Assembly (NCBI RefSeq): GCF_910586915.1
Contig: NZ_CAJULN010000051.1
Span: forward strand, 1-16,943
DNA from: an uncultured Bacteroides sp.
Lineage (GTDB): Bacteria; Bacteroidota; Bacteroidia; Bacteroidales; Bacteroidaceae
Direction of reading: 5' to 3'
DNA length: 16,943 nucleotides
Shown here: piece after piece, positions 8,353 through 13,957 of the stretch
Numbering within the stretch: the first letter of the stretch is position 1
Layout of the letters: every line of letters starts with the position of its first letter
The notes under the pieces: generated by a model
What the model was told of the DNA's origin: nothing
What the model saw: only the letters and a program-made list of their open reading frames with translations
Databases searched by the model: none
Translations under genes and position numbers: made by a program

Positions 8353-8934
8353 TTAAATCAAAACAATCAATACACCCCGCGCCCCGTGGGCACCCATCAC
8401 TAAGGCCTGCTCGATGTCGGCAGTCTTGGAAGGGCCGGAGATGAAAGTTCCGAACTCATAATGCTGTCCGTCGAGCTTGCGGTAGGCCTCGTGCATGGTA
8501 TCTACAATCCGGTTACGGTCGAGCAGGATAACCAATGTTTCGGAGATGAAACAGAGAGCCTTGTGTTTCGTTGCCTGCGGTACCCAGACGGCGCCGTTCT
8601 CGGCTACGCCGATTTCACCCTTTACGACTGCCACGTCTGTTCCGTCCAGTTGGCGGGGGTCGTCAAGATGGTCGGGATTGAAAGTGGCGCAAGAGATTTG
8701 CGGCAGTACGGAAGCGATGCGTACGGCATCGGGAAAGGCGTTGCGTATCACAGCATTCACATCTTCTCCCTCGCCCAACACCACCGCCGCGCCGCCCACT
8801 GCACGGCTGACTGCACAAAACTGCGCTATCTTGTCGGCATACGACAGGCTTTGCAGGGTTGCCACATCGGGCTTTTCGTAACGCTTCGACGTATGTCGGC
8901 GGATGCTTGCCAGTATTTCTTCTTTGCTGTTCAT
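8353..8934 (-). CDS. lutC: LutC/YkgG-type LUD-domain protein, lactate utilisation
   Basis: Subunit of the LutABC L-lactate-oxidising complex, which converts lactate to pyruvate in characterised systems. The 193-aa product is a single LUD domain with GEIGVAENGAVW (106-117) and the family's C-terminal signature SGPSKTADIEQALVMGAHG (166-184). It has no Fe-S motifs, as expected for LutC. Its ATG overlaps the lutB stop (ATGA on the - strand, 8931-8934), indicating translational coupling. Downstream, pyridoxamine kinase follows after 15 bases. The role as a lactate enzyme is by family membership. Lactate import and a LutR-type regulator are not in the window, so the physiological substrate is inferred. 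Confidence 0.93.
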   Translation of the reverse strand: MNSKEEILASIRRHTSKRYEKPDVATLQSLSYADKIAQFCAVSRAVGGAAVVLGEGEDVNAVIRNAFPDAVRIASVLPQISCATFNPDHLDDPRQLDGTDVAVVKGEIGVAENGAVWVPQATKHKALCFISETLVILLDRNRIVDTMHEAYRKLDGQHYEFGTFISGPSKTADIEQALVMGAHGARGVLIVLI

Positions 8935-10316
8935 CTGGGTTCCTCCTTTTCTTGTACTTTATTTTTCTTCCATAGTTCGTTGAACGACTCTTTGGCAAAT
9001 TCGGGCAGTTCGCGCCCTTTGCCCCAATCGTTGAGGTCGTTGTATTTCATAAAACGGGGCAGAGCGTTCGCCACCGGCGCCGCCCATAGGGCTGCATTGA
9101 ACAGCGCCGGACGTTCCATCAGGAACTTCATACCGCCCGACAGTATCTTCTTCGTCCTGTTTGCCTTGCCCAGCCCATCCAACTCTTGGCGCCATTTATA
9201 AATCTGCTCTGCCAAGTCGACCTTCACCGGACAAACATCGGAACAGGACATACAGAGCGAGCAGGCGGACAGGTTATCGGCATACTTCACCGGATTGTGC
9301 GCCATTCCCAAATTGATACCGATAGGGCCGGGAATGAAATAGGTGTACGAGTATCCGCCGCTCCGGCGATAGACCGGACAGGTATTCATGCAGGCACCGC
9401 AACGGATGCAATTCAACGTCTTGATGTGGTCGGGATTGGAGAGCAGTGCGCTGCGGCCGTTGTCTACAATGATGATATGGTATTCGCCTCCTTCGCGCGG
9501 ACGGCGATAGTGAGAGGTATATGTCGTTGCCGGCTGCCCCGTGGCGGAGCGTGCCAACAGGCGCGTAAAGACACCCAACGATTCCAAATCGGGCACAATC
9601 TTTTCCATACCGAAGGCGGCAATGTTCAGTCTGGGGTAGGAAGTTCCCATATCTGCGTTTCCTTCGTTGGTGCAGACTACGATATCGCCTGTAGAAGCCA
9701 CGGCAAAATTGGCGCCTGTCATGGCGGCTTCGGCGTTGAGGAAGAGGCGGCGCAAGTTCTTCCGGGCAGCGTGCGTGAGGTAAGTAGGGTCGGAAAGCCC
9801 CTTTTCCGTTCCCATCTCCTTCTCGAAAAGTTCGCCTACCTGCTCACGTTTGATGTGAATGGCGGGCAGTACGATGTGGCTCGGTTCGAGATTCATCAGT
9901 TGCAGGATTCGTTCGCCCAAATCAGACTCTACGACATCAATGCCACGCTCTGTAAGGAAAGGATTCAGCCCGCACTCTTCGGCAAGCATCGACTTGCTCT
10001 TGATGAAACGATGTACGTTGTGCCGGCTCAGTATCCGGTAGACGATGTCGCAGTATTCGGCGGCGTCTTTCGCCCAGTGAACGATAGCGCCGTTGGTGGT
10101 GGCGTTTTTCTCAAACTCCAGCAGCAGTTGGTCGAGGTGGCTGTTGGAGTATAGTTTCAGTTGGCAAGCCTTCTCGCGCAATTCTTCCCATTCGGGCACT
10201 TCCCTGCTTGCTTTATCTCTCTTGGCACGTACCATCCAAAGGGTTTCGTCATGCCATGCTGCCCTCTTGCCGTCTTGCAAGAACGTTTCGGCAGCCTTCG
10301 AATGTTTCGTACTCAT
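8931..10316 (-). CDS. lutB: LutB-type iron-sulfur LUD protein, lactate utilisation
   Basis: Fe-S subunit of the LutABC lactate-oxidising complex. The frame stays open to 10526, but the start is set at the ATG ending at 10316 because the protein from there begins MSTKHSKAAETFL like the family, overlaps lutA by ATGA (10313-10316), and the extra 70 residues are only a shadow of lutA. The 461-aa product has an N-terminal LUD domain (about 60-290) containing the stretch GANFAVASTGDIVVCTNEGN, followed by two ferredoxin-type 4Fe-4S clusters: Cys303/306/309/313 and Cys352/355/358/362. A C-terminal tail follows with FNAALWAAPVANALPRF, typical of the family. All eight ligand cysteines are intact. It is cytoplasmic and probably membrane-associated through partners. 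Confidence 0.95.
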   Translation of the reverse strand: MSTKHSKAAETFLQDGKRAAWHDETLWMVRAKRDKASREVPEWEELREKACQLKLYSNSHLDQLLLEFEKNATTNGAIVHWAKDAAEYCDIVYRILSRHNVHRFIKSKSMLAEECGLNPFLTERGIDVVESDLGERILQLMNLEPSHIVLPAIHIKREQVGELFEKEMGTEKGLSDPTYLTHAARKNLRRLFLNAEAAMTGANFAVASTGDIVVCTNEGNADMGTSYPRLNIAAFGMEKIVPDLESLGVFTRLLARSATGQPATTYTSHYRRPREGGEYHIIIVDNGRSALLSNPDHIKTLNCIRCGACMNTCPVYRRSGGYSYTYFIPGPIGINLGMAHNPVKYADNLSACSLCMSCSDVCPVKVDLAEQIYKWRQELDGLGKANRTKKILSGGMKFLMERPALFNAALWAAPVANALPRFMKYNDLNDWGKGRELPEFAKESFNELWKKNKVQEKEEPR

Positions 10317-11053
10317 GACTGCGATGCTAATATTTCTACTATATGAATAATCTCGATGGGCAGATGCTCGCGTCTGATGACGCCTTGCATATGCATCAGG
10401 CAAGAACTGTCGGCACCGACAATGTATTCGGCTCCGGTGGCAAGGTGAGCCTTCACCTTGTCGCGCCCCATGCAGACGGACACCGCTTGTTCTTCCATAG
10501 CGAACATACCGCCAAAACCGCAGCATTCATCGGCACGGGCAGGTTCGAATACTTCAATACCCTCTACCATATCGAGCAAATTGCGCAGCTTATTATAATA
10601 AGGTATGTTCAATTCCGTGGGAGCCGAAAGCATAAGTTCGCGCACACCGTGGCAGCTATTGTGCACACTGACCTTGTGGGGAAAGCGCGCGGGAATTTCC
10701 GACGGCTTCAGCACATCGTGGATAAACTCGCAGATGTCATAAATCTTAGCTGCACTACGGCATACATGACCTTCTTTGACAAGAATACCGGGATGGTTCT
10801 CTTTCACAAAAGCCACGCAACTGCCGGAAGGACCGACAATGTAGTCGTACTTTTGAAACAAATCGTCAAAACGGAGTGCCAACTTCGCCGATTCGTCTTC
10901 AAAACCGGCATTTGCCATCGGTTGTCCGCAACAGGTCTGGTCCAACGGATAATCGACGTCTACTCCCAAACTTCGCAAGAGCTTATACGACGCCACCCCT
11001 ACATTGGGATAGATGGCATTGATGTAACAAGGAATAAACAAACCTACTTTCAT
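10313..11053 (-). CDS. lutA: LutA/YkgE-type cysteine-rich CCG-domain protein, lactate utilisation
   Basis: Redox subunit of the LutABC complex, related to the cysteine-rich domain of heterodisulfide reductase and glycolate oxidase GlcF. The 246-aa product has two CCG domains: the first with Cys9, Cys41-Cys42 (TCCGQP) and Cys79; the second with Cys134, Cys177-Cys178 (ECCGFGG) and Cys218. Each set matches the CX(n)CCGX(n)C pattern that binds a 4Fe-4S cluster. The start MKVGLFIPCY is the usual family N-terminus. It begins 51 bases after queE with no terminator or promoter that I can see in the gap, so read-through from queDE is likely. Its stop overlaps the lutB start. Confidence 0.95.
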   Translation of the reverse strand: MKVGLFIPCYINAIYPNVGVASYKLLRSLGVDVDYPLDQTCCGQPMANAGFEDESAKLALRFDDLFQKYDYIVGPSGSCVAFVKENHPGILVKEGHVCRSAAKIYDICEFIHDVLKPSEIPARFPHKVSVHNSCHGVRELMLSAPTELNIPYYNKLRNLLDMVEGIEVFEPARADECCGFGGMFAMEEQAVSVCMGRDKVKAHLATGAEYIVGADSSCLMHMQGVIRREHLPIEIIHIVEILASQS

Positions 11054-11104
11054 ATCTTCATGTAATAATTTAAGCTACTTCCGGCGTATCCGCACCGACT
11101 GATG

Positions 11105-11650
11105 TCAACGGATATCAATGAGCTTGTGTGTTTGCAGGCTGAGTCTCCATCGGGGATGCTGCATTACACACGCCACTGTAGAAGCTGTGTTATTACAAGA
11201 ACAAGGCTGGAGGAAAAAATGTTCGGCGGGAAGTTGTTCATAAATGCTTATATCCTGCCCTTCGTAGACTACTTTGACTTCGTCCATCCGGTCGATGGCA
11301 AGCACACCGCCCTGCTTGGGCGAGCAGGTCACCCAGTCGATGGTCCGGGGCAAGGGACGCGTACCGTTTGTCTCGATACAGACATACTTGCCCACACGGT
11401 GCAAGCGGTCGATAAATTCGTCATCTATCCACAGAGAAGGTTCGCCGCCTGTCAGGATGACGGTAGCGGCAGGATATTTTTCTACTTCGGAGATAATTTC
11501 ATCGTCAGTCATCATCGTTCCCTCTTCGTGCTGCGTGTCGCAAAAGCTGCATTTCAGGTTGCAACCGGAGAAACGGATAAAGACAGCGGGAGTCCCAGTG
11601 TGGTATCCTTCGCCCTGCAAACTATAAAAGATTTCATTAATCTTTCTCAT
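11105..11650 (-). CDS. queE: 7-carboxy-7-deazaguanine synthase (radical SAM)
   Basis: Radical-SAM enzyme that converts 6-carboxytetrahydropterin to 7-carboxy-7-deazaguanine, in the route to preQ0 and tRNA queuosine. The 181-aa length fits the short QueE form. Visible are the substrate-binding start MRKINEIFYSLQGEG, the radical-SAM cluster motif CNLKCSFC (Cys30, Cys34, Cys37; CX3CX2C), the glycine-rich TGGEPS (67-72), IETNGT, and the family terminus WRLSLQTHKLIDIR. It lies 23 bases downstream of queD, its pathway predecessor, so the two are an operon pair. queC and queF are not in this window and must be elsewhere. Confidence 0.96.
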   Translation of the reverse strand: MRKINEIFYSLQGEGYHTGTPAVFIRFSGCNLKCSFCDTQHEEGTMMTDDEIISEVEKYPAATVILTGGEPSLWIDDEFIDRLHRVGKYVCIETNGTRPLPRTIDWVTCSPKQGGVLAIDRMDEVKVVYEGQDISIYEQLPAEHFFLQPCSCNNTASTVACVMQHPRWRLSLQTHKLIDIR

Positions 11651-11673
11651 CGTCGTATGTATTTTGTTTGCAA

Positions 11674-12057
11674 CTATTTCTCTTCTTCCGCTACGGAGTC
11701 TTTTTCATAGATGACGATGTTTCCTTCCGACTCCTGTACCTCTACTTTATAGCATTGGGGAATCTGCTTGCAAACCCAACGGGCGATATTCTCGGCCGTT
11801 GGATTGAACGGAAGTACTTCATTCAAATTCTGATGGTCGAGTTTCTCCATCACCACTTCTTTGATACGGGTGAAATCGACCACCATTCCTTCGGAATTAA
11901 GTCGAATGGAACGACAATAAACGGTGATAATCCAGTTGTGACCGTGTAAACTGGCGCATTTGCTGCGATACGGGAGCACCAACTTATGGGAAGCTGAAAT
12001 CTCCATGCGTTTGATAACTGTAAACATTGCTGTACGTATTTTAATTGTTACACGCAT
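11674..12057 (-). CDS. queD: 6-carboxytetrahydropterin synthase
   Basis: Makes 6-carboxy-5,6,7,8-tetrahydropterin from dihydroneopterin triphosphate in queuosine precursor synthesis. Numbered from the upstream ATG (127 aa), zinc ligands are His24, His38 and His40 (ASHKL; SLHGHNW), the catalytic Cys is Cys34, and VVDF (59-62), LDHQNLN (73-79) and PTAENIARW (86-94) are typical. Two starts are possible. The ATG ending at 12057 has GAGGTGA a few bases upstream and lies just after a good -7 box. The ATG ending at 12027 removes ten residues and gives the more family-like start MFTVIKRMEISASHK. I list the longer form because of its ribosome-binding site, without excluding the shorter. It heads the operon queDE-lutABC-kinase. 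Confidence 0.93.
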   Translation of the reverse strand: MRVTIKIRTAMFTVIKRMEISASHKLVLPYRSKCASLHGHNWIITVYCRSIRLNSEGMVVDFTRIKEVVMEKLDHQNLNEVLPFNPTAENIARWVCKQIPQCYKVEVQESEGNIVIYEKDSVAEEEK

Positions 12058-12080
12058 CTAATGTCACCTCGATGCATCGG

Positions 12081-12117
12081 CAAAGGTAATACAAAATAGA
12101 GTTTTCAGTCAACAAAG
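12081..12117 (-). promoter_or_regulatory. Promoter of the queDE-lutABC operon
   Basis: On the - strand TACCTTTG (complement of 12081-12088) matches the Bacteroidetes -7 consensus TAnnTTTG, and TTTGTTG (complement of 12110-12116) supplies the -33 TTG 21 bases further upstream. The predicted transcript would begin close to the perfect 10-bp palindrome CGATGCATCG (12070-12079), which also lies immediately before the GAGGTGA ribosome-binding site of queD, so it may be an operator or simply leader sequence. Confidence 0.6.
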
Positions 12118-12143
12118 AGAGTATTTTTTTCCTATTTTCGTAC

Positions 12144-12151
12144 TATCTTTG
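12144..12151 (+). promoter_or_regulatory. Candidate -7 box directly before the ybaN-like gene
   Basis: TATCTTTG (12144-12151) fits TAnnTTTG exactly but ends only 4 bases before the ATG at 12156. If it is used, the mRNA would have little or no leader. I see no clear TTG/TTTG -33 element at the right distance upstream, so confidence is limited. Confidence 0.4.
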
Positions 12152-12155
12152 CTGC

Positions 12156-12515
12156 ATGAAAACTCTGTATATTGTTTTAGGAAGCATCTCTTTGGCACTC
12201 GGCATTGTCGGTATCTTTTTACCGTTGCTGCCCACTACCCCTTTTCTGCTGCTCACAGCCACCCTTTATTTCAAAGGTTCGCCCCGATTATACAACTGGT
12301 TGCTCAATCATCGGCATTTCGGCCCTTACATCCGCAATTTCCGTGAAAACAAAGCCATTCCGCTACGGGCGAAAATCATCTCACTCATACTGATGTGGGG
12401 AACCATGCTGTATTGCATATTCTTTCTGATTCCTCTGCTTTGGGTAAAGGTTCTCTTAGGAGTGATAGCCGCAGGTATCACCTATCATATTCTTTCTTTC
12501 AAGACATTGAGATAG
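12156..12515 (+). CDS. DUF454/YbaN-family small inner-membrane protein
   Basis: Small membrane protein of unknown function. The 119-aa product starts MKTLYIVLGSISLALG and has the DUF454 pattern: a first hydrophobic segment (about 4-22), the conserved LPLLPTTPFLLL (23-34), a short amphipathic section with FKGSPRLYNWLLNH and FGPYIRNF, then two hydrophobic segments near the C-terminus (about 71-90 and 92-112). Length agrees with the family. It is transcribed away from queD and converges on a nucleosidase gene, overlapping it by 31 bases at the 3' ends. No biochemical role is established that I can name. Confidence 0.88.
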   Translation: MKTLYIVLGSISLALGIVGIFLPLLPTTPFLLLTATLYFKGSPRLYNWLLNHRHFGPYIRNFRENKAIPLRAKIISLILMWGTMLYCIFFLIPLLWVKVLLGVIAAGITYHILSFKTLR

Positions 12516-13051
12516 TCGGAAAGCCCCTGCCGCGCATCTGCCAGCTTATCTTCCCAATGTTTCACGGAGTTACGGCCGATAATATCTGTAACATATTTCA
12601 CCGAAACAAACGGAATCTCCTTCGAACGGCAGACGAACGCCTGTGCATAGGCTTCCATATCCACCACATCTCCGCTGACATGAGTCAGTTCCGTCAGAAA
12701 TCCGTCGCCGGTATTACATATTCCGTTCTCCGTCCAGTGCTTGCAATATCCTTTTGTCGCAAGCAATGCCGACGAATCAATTTCGCCCTCCAGCCCGAAC
12801 TCCTTCAATTTCGCCATATCACGGTCTACAAATTTCCGGCAGACAAAGATATCTCCTACCTGATGATTGACTGTTCCCGCAGTTCCGATATTCAACACCA
12901 AATCGGGCTGCACCTGACGAATGGCTTCGGCAAGATGAAAAGCGGATTTTACCTTACCGATACCCGTACGGATATAATACGGTTCCACATCAGCCCACTT
13001 TAACTCTACAAACTCGCCTTGAACGGCGTAGGTTACTAATATTTTCAACAT
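12485..13051 (-). CDS. MTA/SAH nucleosidase-like phosphorylase-fold protein (short form)
   Basis: Cytoplasmic purine-nucleoside hydrolase or phosphorylase-fold protein, probably cleaving a 5'-substituted adenosine or related nucleoside. The 188-aa product has the PNP/UDP-phosphorylase signatures: N-terminal strand with Glu13 (AVQGEF), LVLNIGTAG (51-59), the ribose-binding MEAYA (Met132-Glu133) and the catalytic-type Asp156 in VKYVTDI. These correspond to Glu12, Met173-Glu174 and Asp197 of the E. coli MTA/SAH nucleosidase by pattern. It is shorter than typical Pfs (about 230 aa), so the substrate is uncertain; futalosine hydrolase is another member of the same fold. The start has a strong Shine-Dalgarno, GGAGGAG, 5-7 bases upstream. 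Its last 31 bases overlap the ybaN-like gene on the opposite strand. Confidence 0.85.
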   Translation of the reverse strand: MLKILVTYAVQGEFVELKWADVEPYYIRTGIGKVKSAFHLAEAIRQVQPDLVLNIGTAGTVNHQVGDIFVCRKFVDRDMAKLKEFGLEGEIDSSALLATKGYCKHWTENGICNTGDGFLTELTHVSGDVVDMEAYAQAFVCRSKEIPFVSVKYVTDIIGRNSVKHWEDKLADARQGLSDYLNVLKERI

Positions 13052-13078
13052 ACATTCTCCTCCATTTCATTGAACGTG

Positions 13079-13086
13079 CAAAGATA
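13079..13086 (-). promoter_or_regulatory. -7 box for the nucleosidase-like gene
   Basis: On the - strand TATCTTTG (complement of 13079-13086) matches TAnnTTTG, about 27 bases upstream of the ATG ending at 13051 and ahead of its GGAGGAG ribosome-binding site. I cannot see a clear -33 TTG. Upstream there is an inverted repeat, ATTGCTT (13102-13108) and AAGCAAT (13117-13123), in the position of a possible operator. Confidence 0.5.
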
Positions 13087-13187
13087 TGTTTTTTCCCGAC
13101 CATTGCTTATTTTATAAAGCAATTATTACCACAAATCAACCCTATACCTGCTATTTTACAGCAAAACCAACATTTTATCCCGAAAAG

Positions 13188-13219
13188 TTTTTGTAATATC
13201 AGAGTTAATCGTATTTTTG
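13188..13219 (+). promoter_or_regulatory. Promoter of the coiled-coil gene and zapA
   Basis: TTTTTG (13188-13193) and TATTTTTG (13212-13219) are 18 bases apart and fit the Bacteroidetes -33 TTG and -7 TAnnTTTG elements well. Transcription would begin near 13225, which rules out the in-frame GTG at 13219 as start and supports the ATG at 13240 for the gene that follows. Confidence 0.65.
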
Positions 13220-13239
13220 TGTACAATTTTGGTGTAGTA

Positions 13240-13533
13240 ATGACAGAAGAAGAAAAAAAGTTATTGAATACCTTTGAGACGCAGCTACGGCATTTAATCT
13301 ATCTGCATGGTGAATTAAAGCGTGAAAATGCTGAGTTGAAAAGACTTCTCGATTTAGAAAAATTACGAAATGAGAAGGTACAGGCACAATACGATGAATT
13401 GGAAGTCAGCTACACAAACCTAAAAACAGCTACGGCAATCAGCCTTAACGGCAGCGACGTAAAAGAGACGAAGCTGCGATTGTCTAAATTAGTGCGTGAA
13501 GTCGATAAATGCATCGCTTTGTTAAATGAATAA
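13240..13533 (+). CDS. Small coiled-coil protein upstream of zapA
   Basis: Predicted 97-aa soluble protein of unproven function. The ATG at 13240 (MTEEEKKLLNTF) is chosen because the upstream GTG at 13219 lies inside the -7 box. Residues about 8-65 are rich in Leu, Glu and Lys in a heptad-like pattern (LRHLIYLHGELKRENAELKR), indicating a parallel coiled coil. A linker around the TAISLNGSD segment follows, and then a C-terminal amphipathic helix (KLRLSKLVREVDKCIALLNE). There is no signal peptide or membrane segment. It ends 14 bases before zapA and shares its promoter, so a role in cell division, perhaps like the ZapB coiled coil that partners ZapA elsewhere, is a reasonable inference but no homology to ZapB is claimed. 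Confidence 0.85.
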   Translation: MTEEEKKLLNTFETQLRHLIYLHGELKRENAELKRLLDLEKLRNEKVQAQYDELEVSYTNLKTATAISLNGSDVKETKLRLSKLVREVDKCIALLNE

Positions 13534-13547
13534 TAAGAAGAAGATGT

Positions 13548-13838
13548 ATGAACGATAAAATAAAAATAAACCTGCATATAGCAGACTCAAACTACCCGTT
13601 AACCATCAACCGCGAGGAGGAAGAAATAATAAGGGAAGCTGCCAAGCAGGTGAATATCAGACTGAATCAATATCGCGAAAGCTATAAAGGTTTGGAATCG
13701 GAAAAGATTATTGCGATGGTAGCCTACCATTTTTCATTAGAAAAACTGCAATGGATGCAACGCAATGACACCGCTCCTTGTATGGAGAAGATAAAAGAAC
13801 TGACAGAATTGCTGGAAGACCATTTCAGAGAAGAATAG
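13548..13838 (+). CDS. zapA: Cell division protein ZapA
   Basis: Z-ring-associated protein that binds and cross-links FtsZ filaments. The 96-aa product has the ZapA layout: an N-terminal beta-strand domain with the family-typical start KIKINLHIADSNYPLTI, the helix EEEEIIREAAKQVNIRLNQY (residues about 23-42), and a C-terminal coiled coil used for tetramer formation. The ATG at 13548 follows a purine-rich AGAAGAAG stretch. It forms a two-gene operon with the preceding coiled-coil gene. A strong hairpin terminator follows before rny. Family membership is clear by pattern though ZapA sequences diverge strongly. Confidence 0.88.
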   Translation: MNDKIKINLHIADSNYPLTINREEEEIIREAAKQVNIRLNQYRESYKGLESEKIIAMVAYHFSLEKLQWMQRNDTAPCMEKIKELTELLEDHFREE

Positions 13839-13877
13839 GAACACCGGTCATTCATATCGGAAAGAAAGAAACAACCG

Positions 13878-13940
13878 CGCACTGCATAATATCCGAGCAA
13901 GAATATGCTCTGATATTCGGCAGTGCGTTTTTATTTATAT
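13878..13940 (+). terminator. Long hairpin with U-tract after zapA
   Basis: CGCACTGC (13878-13885) pairs with GCAGTGCG (13920-13927); after a 2x2 mismatch AATATC (13888-13893) pairs with GATATT (13912-13917); after one mismatch GAGCA (13895-13899) pairs with TGCTC (13906-13910), leaving a 6-base loop. TTTTTATTT follows from 13928. All three stems share one axis, so this is a single 50-base hairpin and a strong intrinsic terminator. It is longer and more interrupted than usual, so a stable small RNA ending here is possible. Confidence 0.8.
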
Positions 13941-13957
13941 ATTAAATTAAATGTAAA

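Noticed and set aside
9186..10154. 322-codon + strand open frame opposite lutB
   Set aside because: It is an antisense shadow of lutB, whose family motifs and eight ligand cysteines are intact.
10317..10526. 70-residue N-terminal extension of LutB
   Set aside because: It lies entirely inside lutA in another frame, is Arg/His-rich and unlike LUD proteins; the ATGA overlap at 10313-10316 gives a natural start.
12028..12090. preQ1 riboswitch ahead of queD
   Set aside because: The leader is very short and I could not find the preQ1 aptamer pattern (stem, loop and A-rich tail); the visible features are a promoter, a palindrome and a ribosome-binding site.
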